DNA of 30,431 nt from Rhodoferax sp. Its GTDB lineage: Bacteria; Pseudomonadota; Gammaproteobacteria; Burkholderiales; Burkholderiaceae_C. The stretch spans positions 1 to 30,431 of the forward strand of contig JAIFMR010000128.1 in assembly GCA_020048255.1 (NCBI GenBank). The letters run 5' to 3'. The translations under genes were made by a program, and so were the position numbers. Shown here piece after piece: positions 15,483 through 25,297 of the stretch (its first letter is position 1; each line of letters begins with the position of its first letter). The notes under the pieces were generated by a model. The model was not told the DNA's origin, made no database searches, and saw only the letters and a program-made list of their open reading frames with translations.

Positions 15483-18400
15483 ATCACTTTGATGTCCTGG
15501 GTTTCATTGGCAATGTCAGCGGTTCCATCCATCAACACGGCAGCATTCACCCCTTTCATTTGCAAATTATTGGTGCGGGCCAGCCCCTTGTCCACAGTGA
15601 CATCGCCACGCAAAAAATCAAATGAAAAACCTTCACTGAAGACATCCCGAAAATCCAGCGTCAAGCGGCGTGGCAAGGCTTGCAAACTCAGCACACCGAG
15701 CAACTTGGCGATACCTGGGTCGGCCTTGAGAAACTGCCCAGAGGCCACATTCACTGCAAAAGCACCGCCCAAGCTGGGGTAATCGAGCTTCAGGGGCGAG
15801 CCCAACCAGGCCACTTGCCCCTCGATTTTGCCGCTGCCCTGTCGAATCACATCTGGCATACCAAAACGAGCCAGCAATTTGCCGCCGTCGATCACGTCGA
15901 GCTTGAAATTCATCACCGTCCGCCTGCGCTCAGTGGCGACAGACGGCTGTACGGGTCCAACCGTCTGGCTTTGCGCACTGACACGGGTCCAATTGCCGCT
16001 GGTGGTCAGCGTGGCCTCAGGTACGGTCAAATTGAGTTTGTTCAAACGCCACTCGCGCGCTGCAGCCACGCCCCCTGACACCACGGCCGAGCGGTTGACG
16101 GCCTCGACTTCAAGGCGCCCCAAGCGTTTGCCGCGCAGCTCAAAATCATCCACCACAATATCCAGCGCAGGGATGCTGGCCGGCTGGGCATCCAACAAAG
16201 CCTCTACCTCGATGGCGGTGTTGGGCGCCAGGGTCAAACGCGCCAAACGGGCATACACGCGCCCGCCTCCGGTTGCCGAGGTCTCTGCAGGTTGCCGGTA
16301 TTCCAGATAACCGTTGAGCTCCGTGGCGTCGACATTGCCCCGCCAAAGCAGACCATCGCGGTGGGCGCCCAGCACCACCTGGTTAAACGACCGCGCCCCA
16401 AAGGTCAAGGTCTGCGCCCGAACCGCCAGGGTGGTGGGCAAATAAGAGGACTCAAGGGTTGGCCCGTCTGATGGTGCCACCGGCAGATGCGTCACACCTG
16501 ATATTTGGGCCAACACATCGGCCCATTGGTCGGCATTGAACCGGGGCAAATTGATATTGGCATGAACACCTTGATCGGGCAGGGACGGCGCGTCCAGGGT
16601 GTCGGTGCCGACGCTGATCGAACCCCGCATCACCCGCGGCTCGACCTTTGACACATCACGTTGGTAAACCACCTGGGCCAGACCCTCGAGCGTCAAACTG
16701 AGACGGTCTTGCAAGGGCCCCCGTGTCGCATGTGCCCCGTTGGCTTCACCGTTGACCAAACTGGTCTGCAAGCGTAGAGGCAGGCGGCTTTGCAGCTCCT
16801 TTTGCATAGGTGCGGGCAAGGTGGAGGCCATGCCTTGCAAGGCGCTGCTCACCAGCAGCTCCGGCGTACCAGCGCGCCAGCCCAGGGTGGCGTTGTAAGG
16901 GGTGCTGCCACTGAAGTGTTGCGCCAGGCGCGAGACAAAGCCCAGCTCGGTGGCCTGCCGCAAACCCTCGGCGCTGGCCGTACCCGTGACGCGAATGCTG
17001 GTCGGTGCTGCCCGTGCGCCCGACGAAGTGGTCTCACCCGGCACCAAAACCCAGCCCCCCTCCAACCGGGCCTCGCCGCCCAACAAGCGCGTTTGCACGC
17101 CGGACAACTGAAAGCCTGTGTCGGAATAATTCACCACGCCTCTGGCGCGCGTCAGTTTTGGTGTGTCGGCAGTCACCTGAAGATCATTACCCGTCAACGT
17201 CAAGCTGCCTTGCACGGTGGACTTGCTCATCTCTGCCAATGGCAGTACCAATTTGAGCTTGTGTTCCGCTGAACCGGTAGCCACAGAGCGACTCAGCGCC
17301 TGCCCGATCATGCCCCCCACAGGGGAGCCATTCACCACCCGCAAAGCCTCCTTCAAGGGGCCTTTAATCTCCCCCAGCACAACAACCTGAGGATTCATCA
17401 GGTCCGCAATCGAGGCCTCAACCTGGGTGACCTGCAGCGTGGTGTCTTCGCCCAATTTGGCGCGACCTCGCTTCACCTGCAATTGCATACCGTCAATCAA
17501 CAGTTCACCACTGAGATCAGCCAGTACCGGCCAGGCGGGTTCCCCCGGGTCCTGCAAGCGGGTGGGCACATAAGCCAGCCGGGCATGGCTGACATCAGCG
17601 CTGACCTTGAAAATGCCCTGACGCGGGTTGAGCGCTGGCATGTCACTGATATCCCCCTTGACCACAAAACGCACATTGCTGGCCGTCCCGTCCAGCACCG
17701 CATCACGAACATAGTTGCGGGCTTCTGGGCCCATCACCAGTGGCAGATACCGGTGTACACGCCGCCCCTCGACTCGACTCAAGCTGGCCTGCAAATCCAG
17801 TACACCAGGGAAACGGCTGTGCTTGACCGACTTGCTGGCATCTGCAGTCTGCCATTTGATGCTGGCCTGGCCCTGTGCGTCGGGGTTGCTGAACTTGACG
17901 TCATCAAACTCAACGGCCACGTGGTCACCCGTGACCTTCCACGTTGCGCTGGCGGACAACTGATCTAGGTCAATTTGACTGTCCTGAAACATACCCGCCA
18001 CATCCACACTGCCGTTGGTCACAGACAAGCTGGCGCGACCTCCCTTTTGGGTCAAGTCGAAATCCATGTCCAGGCCGCGTACACCGGGAACGGGTTCTGT
18101 GGTGGAGAGTTCCAGCCCACGTAAGCGACCCTGTGCAGCGTAATGGGTGGGCGATGTCCATTCACCTTGCCACGAGGCCGTCAGGGACTCCATTTGCCCT
18201 TTAGGCGCGAATTGCCGGAGTTTTTGACGCCAGATGGCGTCCATCGGCAGCTGCGCGGCAATCTGCGCCAAGGCGGCCAGGTCCAGGCGATCGGCCGTCA
18301 TTTCGCCTCGGGCAGCGATCTTGTCTTTGGCTTGCATCGACACCAGCCGGACGTTTCCACCTGGCCAATGCAAACCCTCCGCGGTGTCAAAGACCAGCGC

Positions 18401-19375
18401 TTGCGTCAATATCTCAAAACCATTGACCAGTTGTAGAGCGCCAAAGCGACCCTGCACGAGCTTCAACGAAAGAGACTGCAAGCCCTGGCCCAGCGTCACA
18501 TCCACCTCGGACAAGGCCACATCAGCCGTCGCGCCCTTAAATTGCCCCTCACTGACATCCACCCAGGCGCGCACCGCCCCCCGTCCCTGCCGAAGGTCAA
18601 AGCCCAGGTCCACAAAGCGCCGCAGCTCAGACAGATCCACACGTTCAAAGGCGGCGTACATCTGTCCGTCCCAATCCTGCCAGCGGCCCGGGTTGCGTGT
18701 CAGCAGCGGTTGCAAAAATCGACCCCTTAAACTCAATCGCTCCCCCCAGGCCGGAGGCGGTGTCGCATCAAACCGAAGGTCATGATTGCGTCCCAAATTG
18801 CGCATCACAGCATCCACATGCTGCAACACCACGGGTTCGGTGCCGCGCGACTCGTCAGTCCAGCGCACCGCGCCATCATGAATCGCAAACTCGATCTGTG
18901 AAAAAAACCAATTCAAGGCGTCTGAATTGCCGCCCCCGCCGGGGCGAGAAAAATCCAGACCGGCCATGGTGATGCGCCCATTGGCGTCACGACGAATATC
19001 CAGCTTGGGCTGATCAATGTAGAGTTGCTCAAATCCCAGCCGCCATAGGGAGCGTGGCGACAAGGTCACTAGAACCCGCGGCAAGCTCAAGGCCACCCGA
19101 CCCTGCGCATCAAACAAGGCCACGTCGCTGAGCTCAAACGACGGCATCATGCCGTTAGATTGCGCAGTCACCGCACCCACCTGCACGGGTACCCCCAGAG
19201 CCTGAGTGGCCCGGGCTTCAAGCTGAGGGCGAAATTCGCCGATTCGCGGCACAATCACCCAGTGAAGCGCGCCCCAGGTTGCACCAAACAGCAGCCAAGC
19301 CAGCACAACGACCAGCAGCAACCCACGGGACAGGCCCGACCAAGTTCTCAGCAGTGTGGCAGACAGGGAAGACAA
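15350..19375 (-). CDS. yhdP: YhdP-like AsmA-family envelope protein, C-terminus frameshifted
   Basis: This 1341-residue protein matches the YhdP (DUF3971/AsmA-like) family. These are long proteins with one N-terminal membrane helix (here GLLLVVVLAWLLFGATWGAL) and a periplasmic body, linked to lipid transport to the outer membrane. Family features run from the N-terminus (LEARATQALGVPVQVGAV) to LQMKGVNAAVLMDGTADIANETQDIKV at about residues 1270-1297. After that, the conserved segment that normally includes a Pro-Glu-Ile is missing, and the last 44 residues are off-frame; the correct tail lies in the frame at 15333-15482. The only start codon available is a TTG at 19375, since an in-frame stop lies five codons before it and no ATG occurs for over 100 residues. 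Whether the protein still works is unclear. Confidence 0.85.
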   Translation of the reverse strand: MSSLSATLLRTWSGLSRGLLLVVVLAWLLFGATWGALHWVIVPRIGEFRPQLEARATQALGVPVQVGAVTAQSNGMMPSFELSDVALFDAQGRVALSLPRVLVTLSPRSLWRLGFEQLYIDQPKLDIRRDANGRITMAGLDFSRPGGGGNSDALNWFFSQIEFAIHDGAVRWTDESRGTEPVVLQHVDAVMRNLGRNHDLRFDATPPPAWGERLSLRGRFLQPLLTRNPGRWQDWDGQMYAAFERVDLSELRRFVDLGFDLRQGRGAVRAWVDVSEGQFKGATADVALSEVDVTLGQGLQSLSLKLVQGRFGALQLVNGFEILTQALVFDTAEGLHWPGGNVRLVSMQAKDKIAARGEMTADRLDLAALAQIAAQLPMDAIWRQKLRQFAPKGQMESLTASWQGEWTSPTHYAAQGRLRGLELSTTEPVPGVRGLDMDFDLTQKGGRASLSVTNGSVDVAGMFQDSQIDLDQLSASATWKVTGDHVAVEFDDVKFSNPDAQGQASIKWQTADASKSVKHSRFPGVLDLQASLSRVEGRRVHRYLPLVMGPEARNYVRDAVLDGTASNVRFVVKGDISDMPALNPRQGIFKVSADVSHARLAYVPTRLQDPGEPAWPVLADLSGELLIDGMQLQVKRGRAKLGEDTTLQVTQVEASIADLMNPQVVVLGEIKGPLKEALRVVNGSPVGGMIGQALSRSVATGSAEHKLKLVLPLAEMSKSTVQGSLTLTGNDLQVTADTPKLTRARGVVNYSDTGFQLSGVQTRLLGGEARLEGGWVLVPGETTSSGARAAPTSIRVTGTASAEGLRQATELGFVSRLAQHFSGSTPYNATLGWRAGTPELLVSSALQGMASTLPAPMQKELQSRLPLRLQTSLVNGEANGAHATRGPLQDRLSLTLEGLAQVVYQRDVSKVEPRVMRGSISVGTDTLDAPSLPDQGVHANINLPRFNADQWADVLAQISGVTHLPVAPSDGPTLESSYLPTTLAVRAQTLTFGARSFNQVVLGAHRDGLLWRGNVDATELNGYLEYRQPAETSATGGGRVYARLARLTLAPNTAIEVEALLDAQPASIPALDIVVDDFELRGKRLGRLEVEAVNRSAVVSGGVAAAREWRLNKLNLTVPEATLTTSGNWTRVSAQSQTVGPVQPSVATERRRTVMNFKLDVIDGGKLLARFGMPDVIRQGSGKIEGQVAWLGSPLKLDYPSLGGAFAVNVASGQFLKADPGIAKLLGVLSLQALPRRLTLDFRDVFSEGFSFDFLRGDVTVDKGLARTNNLQMKGVNAAVLMDGTADIANETQDIKVMAWVRFWRNCFYAAHSLSLQPSSFISMAVGLTPASLRSTAPRLQ

Positions 19376-19409
19376 ATCGTTTAAAAATTAGAAGTTGCAA
19401 AGCAGAATT

Positions 19410-22109
19410 ATGACCCGCCCCTCCTTGGCCCTCCACTCCCGTTTTGCACAGCGCGTACGCCGCCGGTTTGAGCAACAAATGTCCCTGTTGACGCCAGGTC
19501 TACCGACAGCGGGCCACCTGACAGCCACCTTTGATGCCCTCAAGGCGACCGGACAGGACAGCGCCAGCGCCTTGCGCATCACGCGCGCCCTGGTCCTGGA
19601 ACGTCTGCTTTGCCTGGACTGCGACGCCCAAGCCACGCTGGAGCAAGTGACGCAGGCCATGACCGATCTGGCGGAATTCGCCCTGAATCAGGCGCTGAGT
19701 GAAGTGCTGGCGGCACTCGACGAGATCCACGGTGCCCCCCTGACTCCACAAGGTCCCCGCGCCGAGTTATGGATTGTGGGCATGGGCAAACTCGGGGCAC
19801 GCGAGCTCAATGTGTCCAGTGACATTGACCTGATTTATGTCTACGACGAAGACGGCGACACCACGGGCGATGTTCACGGGCGGGGCCGCATCACCAACCA
19901 CGAGTATTTTGGCAAGGCCGTGCGAGCGGTTTACAACTTGGTGGGCGATGTCACCGACCATGGCTTTGTGTTCAGGGTGGACCTGGCTTTGCGACCCAAT
20001 GGCAACTCCGGGCCAGCGGCAGTGTCACTGGACGCGCTGGAGCAGTACTTGCATGTGCAGGGGCGTGAGTGGGAGCGCTTTGCCTGGCTGAAGAGCCGGG
20101 TTGTAGCGCCTTGGGCCAGTGTGCAAAGTGGCGCCATTCAGGCCTTGCGCAAAGTGGTGATGCCCTTTGTTTTCCGACGTTACCTGGACTACAGTGTGTT
20201 CGACTCACTGCGTCTGCTGCATCGGCAGATCCGCGACCACGCCAGCAAGCGCAGCGCCGGGCGGCCGGAGCGCGCCAACGATGTCAAGCTGTCGCGCGGT
20301 GGCATCCGAGAGATCGAATTCATTGTGCAATTGTTGCAAGTGGTGCGTGGTGGCCAATTCCCGGAGCTGCGCACGCGACCCACCTTGAACGCTTTGCCGC
20401 GCCTGGTCAAAGCCAACTTGATGCAAGCCGATACCGCACGCACGCTGGCACAAGCCTACACTTTTTTGCGACAGGTAGAGCACCGCATTCAGTACCTGGA
20501 TGATCAACAAACGCACATCCTGCCAACACAGGACAGCGATCTGGCCTGGATCGCTTCGACCCTGGGTTTTGATTCGGCCCAGCAATTGCTCAAGCAACTC
20601 GACGCCCATCGCGAAGCCGTGGCACAGGAGTTTGACAAGTTATTGGGCGGGGCCGAGCCCGAGTGCAAGGGTTGCCAGGGCGCCAAGACGGCAGAAGTCA
20701 GCGCCAGCATGGCCGAACTGTTGCCGCAACTCGGGCCGGCATTTCGCCAGCGCCTGGAGTCCTGGAACGAACACCCGCGGATTTTGGCCTTGCGCGACGA
20801 AGCCAAAACGCGGCTGCTGCGGCTGCTGTCGCGCACCGCGCAATGGGTTCGCGAAGGCCGGGTCTGCGAGTTGGCAGCGGTCGGCTTGGTCGACTGGATG
20901 GAACCCCTGTTGCGCCGCGAGAGCTACCTGGCTTTGCTGCTGGAGCGACCCAATGTGCACGAGCGCTTGCTGCGCTTGCTAGGGTCTGCCCGCTGGCCGG
21001 CGCGCTACCTGCTGCTGCACCCGGGCGTCATCGACGAATTGGCTGCCTCTGACATGCTGCAAGAGCGCTTTGACCCGGTGGCCTTTGAGGCCGAGCTCGA
21101 TCATCGGCGCTTAGCCCTTCAAGCCGCTGCCGAGGATGACGATGAGTCGCTCTTGAATCTGCTGCGCCGGGCGCATCACGCAGAGGTGTTTCGCACCCTG
21201 GCGCGTGATGTTGAGGGTAATTTAACAGTCGAACAGGTCGCTGACGACCTCAGCGCACTGGCCGATGCGGTGCTGCGCATCACCACCCGTTGGTGCTGGA
21301 GCCGTTTGAAAAAAACCCACCGGGATCAACCCCAGTTTGGCATCATCGCCTACGGCAAGCTCGGTGGCAAAGAACTCGGCTACGGCAGTGACCTGGACAT
21401 TGTGTTTGTGTTTGACGACGACGATGACCGGGCACCCGAGGTCTATGCCAACCTGGTGCGCAAACTCATCAATTGGTTGACCGTCAAGACCGGCGAAGGT
21501 GATTTGTACGAAATTGACACCGCACTTCGCCCCAACGGCAATGCCGGGCTGCTGATCACCTCGTTTGCAGCCTATGCCAAATACCAGCAACAACGAGGCT
21601 CCAACACCGCCTGGACCTGGGAGCACCAGGCCATCACGCGGGCGCGCTGCGTGCTGGGCGATGCCTCGCTCTATGCCCGTTTTGATGCCGTTCGTACCGC
21701 CGTGATCACGGCTGACCGCAACACCGACGATTTGCGCACGGAGATCAGTGCCATGCGCGATCGTGTGGCAAGCGCTCACCCGACCAAAGGCAACACCTTT
21801 GACGTCAAGTACAGCCCGGGCGGCATGATGGACGCGGAGTTTGTCATGCAGTTTCTGGTGTTGTCCCAATCAGCAATCCACCCGGAGTTGATGGCCAACG
21901 CCGGCAATATCGCCTTGTTGGAGCGCGCCGAACTGCTGGGCTTGCTGCCAGGTGGGGTGGGCCACGCGGCTGCCAGTGCGTACCGCGCCATGCGCCAGAT
22001 TCAGCACCATGCCCGCCTGAACGAAGAATCGCCCCAAGTTGCGCTGGACGCCATGCAGGCGGAACACGAAGCCATTCTCACGCTGTGGAACTCAGTGTTC
22101 CATGCTTGA
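19410..22109 (+). CDS. glnE: Bifunctional glutamine synthetase adenylyltransferase/deadenylase
   Basis: GlnE adds and removes AMP on glutamine synthetase in response to PII protein and glutamine, setting nitrogen assimilation. From the ATG at 19410 it has 899 residues. The N-terminal deadenylase domain carries GMGKLGARELNVSSDIDLIY at about 124-143. The C-terminal adenylyltransferase domain carries AYGKLGGKELGYGSDLDIVF at about 647-666. Both nucleotidyltransferase motifs keep their aspartates, and RGGIREIEF and KYSPGGMMDAEF, typical of each half, are present. A TTG five codons upstream is an alternative start. Only 34 bases separate it from the divergent yhdP-like gene, so its promoter must overlap coding sequence or that short gap. 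Confidence 0.96.
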   Translation: MTRPSLALHSRFAQRVRRRFEQQMSLLTPGLPTAGHLTATFDALKATGQDSASALRITRALVLERLLCLDCDAQATLEQVTQAMTDLAEFALNQALSEVLAALDEIHGAPLTPQGPRAELWIVGMGKLGARELNVSSDIDLIYVYDEDGDTTGDVHGRGRITNHEYFGKAVRAVYNLVGDVTDHGFVFRVDLALRPNGNSGPAAVSLDALEQYLHVQGREWERFAWLKSRVVAPWASVQSGAIQALRKVVMPFVFRRYLDYSVFDSLRLLHRQIRDHASKRSAGRPERANDVKLSRGGIREIEFIVQLLQVVRGGQFPELRTRPTLNALPRLVKANLMQADTARTLAQAYTFLRQVEHRIQYLDDQQTHILPTQDSDLAWIASTLGFDSAQQLLKQLDAHREAVAQEFDKLLGGAEPECKGCQGAKTAEVSASMAELLPQLGPAFRQRLESWNEHPRILALRDEAKTRLLRLLSRTAQWVREGRVCELAAVGLVDWMEPLLRRESYLALLLERPNVHERLLRLLGSARWPARYLLLHPGVIDELAASDMLQERFDPVAFEAELDHRRLALQAAAEDDDESLLNLLRRAHHAEVFRTLARDVEGNLTVEQVADDLSALADAVLRITTRWCWSRLKKTHRDQPQFGIIAYGKLGGKELGYGSDLDIVFVFDDDDDRAPEVYANLVRKLINWLTVKTGEGDLYEIDTALRPNGNAGLLITSFAAYAKYQQQRGSNTAWTWEHQAITRARCVLGDASLYARFDAVRTAVITADRNTDDLRTEISAMRDRVASAHPTKGNTFDVKYSPGGMMDAEFVMQFLVLSQSAIHPELMANAGNIALLERAELLGLLPGGVGHAAASAYRAMRQIQHHARLNEESPQVALDAMQAEHEAILTLWNSVFHA

Positions 22110-22144
22110 CCCAAGACCCCTTTTTCATCCATCAGCCACTTGCC

Positions 22145-22624
22145 ATGTCAAAACCAATCATCCCAAAATTACCACTCACACTGACGCTGCTGGCGTCCCT
22201 TGTCCTGTTGGGCGCTTGCAGCGATGGTGCGCGCGACACCCATCCGGACAAATTGTTGACCAAGCGCTTGGCCATTTTCAAACAGTTCACCAAAACACTG
22301 GAGCCCATGGGCTTGGTCGCGCGTGATCGAAAGGATTATGTGAAGGCCGAGTTTGTGGAAAACGCCAATGCGTTGAAAGAACTCTCGACCCAGCCCTGGG
22401 TCTATTTCTCCGCCGAGGGCAACTACCCGCCAACCCGTGCCAAGCCCGAGGTCTGGAGCCAACCCGACGCGTTCAAAAAGGCGACCAACACGTACCTGGC
22501 CACTGTGGATCAGCTGGTGGCGGTTGCCGGCAGTGCCGACAAGCCGGTCATCAGCGCAGCCGTGGAGGCCGTGCAAAAAAGTTGCAAAAGCTGCCACGAC
22601 CAGTTTCGCAGTGATCGCTCGTAA
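22145..22624 (+). CDS. Lipoprotein cytochrome c' (class II c-type cytochrome)
   Basis: This 159-residue protein has a lipoprotein signal peptide with lipobox LGAC (Cys25) and a single haem c site near the C-terminus, CKSCH (Cys147, Cys150, His151). A C-terminal CxxCH on a helical domain of about 130 residues is the layout of cytochrome c'/c-556 (Cytochrom_C_2). Such proteins bind NO or carry electrons; lipid anchoring would place this one on a membrane facing the periplasm. The ATG at 22145 is chosen because the longer frame from a GTG at 22085 would put extra residues before the signal and overlap glnE. It follows glnE by 35 bases and is convergent with the GGDEF-EAL gene. Confidence 0.85.
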   Translation: MSKPIIPKLPLTLTLLASLVLLGACSDGARDTHPDKLLTKRLAIFKQFTKTLEPMGLVARDRKDYVKAEFVENANALKELSTQPWVYFSAEGNYPPTRAKPEVWSQPDAFKKATNTYLATVDQLVAVAGSADKPVISAAVEAVQKSCKSCHDQFRSDRS

Positions 22625-22657
22625 ATCATTGGAGCGCTGGCAACCGCCCGCGGCGTG

Positions 22658-25297
22658 TCAAGATGCGTTGGCGGAACTCAACCAGCGCGCTTCAAACTCT
22701 TCCGCGCTCACCGGGTAGCCAAACAAATAGCCCTGGCCCACCTCCGCGCCCAGCTGGGCCAACTGATACCGCTGCATGGGGGTTTCAACACCCTCAGCCA
22801 CCAAGCTGTGCCCCAAGTCATGCGCCATATCCACAATGGTGCGGACCAAGACTGCGTCGTTGTCATCGGTCAACATACTGGCCACAAAACTCTGGTCGAT
22901 CTTGATCACCGACACGGGCAACAAGCGCAGGTACGACAAACTCGAATAACCGGTTCCAAAGTCATCGATGGCCACCGAAATGCCCATGTCGCGCAGCGCC
23001 TGCAAACGCGCGAGTTGCTCGGGGGTGTGCTCCAGTAAAGTGTCCTCGGTGATTTCAAGCTCCAAGGACTGGGCGCTCAGGCCGTTGGATTGCAGGATGT
23101 GGCTCACCTGCTCCAGCATGTCCGGCCTTTGCAGATCAGCCACATTCTGGTTGATGGCCAAACGCATGCCCGGCCGCCACAAGCCAGCCCGCTGCCATTG
23201 GCCGAGCTGCTTCAGCGCGGTCTGCATCACCCAATGATCCAACTCCACCAGCAGCCCGCTCTTTTCGGCCACAGTCAGAAACACACCTGGCAAGGTCAGG
23301 CCGTGGCCCGGACGCTGCCAACGCACCAGCGCCTCAGCGCCTACCAGCGCACCGTTGTCAAGCCGGCACTTGGGCTGGAAGAAAACCCGAAACTGCTCCT
23401 CTACCAAACCCTGTGCCAGTTCGGTCTGAATCGTAAATGCCAGGTCGGAGCTGGCGCCCATTTCGGGCGTGTAACTCAACATGCGGTTGCGCCCACTCAT
23501 CTTGGCACGGTACATGGCCATGTCGGCGCTGCGCAGCAGGGCATCGGGCGCCTTGCCATCATCAGGGTAAGCGGCAGCACCTATGCTGGCCATAGGCCGA
23601 TAAGCACCCGCACCATGTAATGCCACCGGTTCACGCAAGCGGTGGAGCAAGACATGAGCCAAGGCTTGCGCGCCAGCCGTATCTGTGCCAGGCAGCAATA
23701 CGACAAACTCATCGCCCCCCATACGCGCCACCGTGTCTTCCTGACGCACCCCTTTTTGCAGGCGCTCCGAAATCACGCGCAGCAACATGTCCCCGACTTG
23801 GTGGCCCAAGGTGTCATTGACCTCCTTGAAGTGATCCAGATCGACAAACAGCAGAGAAAAAACGCTTTTTTGACGATGCGAATGCGCCACCAGTTGGGCA
23901 ATGCGATCGTTGAATAAATTGCGGTTGGGCAAACCCGTCAAGGTGTCATAGGAGGCCTGGCGCTGCAAGGCCAGCTGAGCTTCGTGCAACTGGGTGACAT
24001 CGCTTTGCAGCGCAATGTAGTTCAGCACTCGGCCATCGCCATCGCGCAACACATTGATGTTGCTCCACACCGTAAAGAAGCTACCATCCGCACGCCGGTT
24101 GGTGATTTCACCGGCCCAATGATTGGTCTCGACCAGGGCGTCCCACATGCCTTGGTAAAAGGCGGTGCCGTGCCTTCCGGACTTTAATACACGCGTGTTT
24201 TGCCCCAACACGGCCTCGGCGCTAAAGCCCGTCATGCGCGTGAATGCCGGATTCACACGAATGATGCGGACCATGGCGTCGGTGATCACAATGGCTTCGT
24301 CCGAGCTCATGAACACCGACTCGCTGAGCAGCAATTGGCGTTGCTGGTCCTTGAATGCACTGATGTTGGTAGAGATACCCCCCACGCCATAGGCCTTTCC
24401 CGTGGCATCCAGCAAGGGGAAGCGGTGTGTCACAAAGTCCACCGGGAGGTTTCCCAAACCTTGGTGAATCTTCTCCTCAAGGGTCAAGGGCAGGCCCGAC
24501 CGAATGACCTTTTGGTCTGCTTCGCGGTACAGAATGGCATCACGCAGTGGCATGAAGTCTTCGCGTTGGTGCCCCAGAACCTGTTCGCGCGGGCGCTTCA
24601 CAAAGCCCAGCAAGGCCGCGTTGGCTAACAAAATGCGGCCGTCAGCGTCAGCTGCAAAAATGAAATTGTCAGTGGCATCGATCAAGGCGTCGTAGAGTCG
24701 TCGCTCCTGCTCACGTGCCTGCTCTACGCTGCGATCGACCAGCAGCAGCAAGATCCGGCGATCGAGCTTGTAATCCATCGACAAGCCGATCAAATGCACA
24801 TCAAACATACCGCCTGGCGTGAGTTTTCGCTCGATGTGCACCCGCTCAAGTACCTGGACCTGCCCCGGCGTCACATCACGCAAGGCCACATGCAGGCGTG
24901 CCCGATCGAGCTTGCCCAGCCGATGCCAGAAGCGGGTATCCAGGGCGACATGGCGACTCAGCTCACCCAGCAGATCGGTGGCCCGCTGGTTGCAATCGTC
25001 CAGCATGCCATTCACATCGAGCACCAATGCAGCCAGCGGCATCTGGTCAAACAGCGTGCGGTAGCTGCGTTGCGCCAGTTGTGCTGTCATCTGGGAGGCG
25101 CGTAACTCCTCATTTTGCAGTTCCAGTTCGACTTGGTAGATACGCAAGTCTTCCAGCAGCTGAGTCACATCCAAGTTGTCGCCGCTGGACAAACCCACCA
25201 CACGTTGATGCTGCTCAAGAACGGCTTGTGCCCGCTCCTTGAGCACTTGCAAGCGCTCAGATTTTTGCCGACTCGGCTCCCGGGGGAATGGGCTCAT
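22658..25297 (-). CDS. PAS-GGDEF-EAL protein (c-di-GMP synthesis/degradation)
   Basis: This 879-residue cytoplasmic protein has a short N-terminal coiled coil (about 10-35), three PAS-like regions (about 75-190, 203-318 and 324-440), a GGDEF domain (447-605) and an EAL domain (620-875). The diguanylate cyclase site is intact (GGDEF at 527-531), with a product-inhibition RxxD five residues ahead (518-521). The phosphodiesterase site keeps Glu655 of EAL, DDFGTGYSS at 778-786, Lys799, Asp801 and Glu835. The segment INQNVADLQ replaces the usual VNxS pattern. It may therefore make or break c-di-GMP depending on its PAS input. Its ATG overlaps the CheB-CheR gene stop by four bases (ATGA), so the two are coupled. 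No membrane segment is seen. Confidence 0.93.
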   Translation of the reverse strand: MSPFPREPSRQKSERLQVLKERAQAVLEQHQRVVGLSSGDNLDVTQLLEDLRIYQVELELQNEELRASQMTAQLAQRSYRTLFDQMPLAALVLDVNGMLDDCNQRATDLLGELSRHVALDTRFWHRLGKLDRARLHVALRDVTPGQVQVLERVHIERKLTPGGMFDVHLIGLSMDYKLDRRILLLLVDRSVEQAREQERRLYDALIDATDNFIFAADADGRILLANAALLGFVKRPREQVLGHQREDFMPLRDAILYREADQKVIRSGLPLTLEEKIHQGLGNLPVDFVTHRFPLLDATGKAYGVGGISTNISAFKDQQRQLLLSESVFMSSDEAIVITDAMVRIIRVNPAFTRMTGFSAEAVLGQNTRVLKSGRHGTAFYQGMWDALVETNHWAGEITNRRADGSFFTVWSNINVLRDGDGRVLNYIALQSDVTQLHEAQLALQRQASYDTLTGLPNRNLFNDRIAQLVAHSHRQKSVFSLLFVDLDHFKEVNDTLGHQVGDMLLRVISERLQKGVRQEDTVARMGGDEFVVLLPGTDTAGAQALAHVLLHRLREPVALHGAGAYRPMASIGAAAYPDDGKAPDALLRSADMAMYRAKMSGRNRMLSYTPEMGASSDLAFTIQTELAQGLVEEQFRVFFQPKCRLDNGALVGAEALVRWQRPGHGLTLPGVFLTVAEKSGLLVELDHWVMQTALKQLGQWQRAGLWRPGMRLAINQNVADLQRPDMLEQVSHILQSNGLSAQSLELEITEDTLLEHTPEQLARLQALRDMGISVAIDDFGTGYSSLSYLRLLPVSVIKIDQSFVASMLTDDNDAVLVRTIVDMAHDLGHSLVAEGVETPMQRYQLAQLGAEVGQGYLFGYPVSAEEFEARWLSSANAS

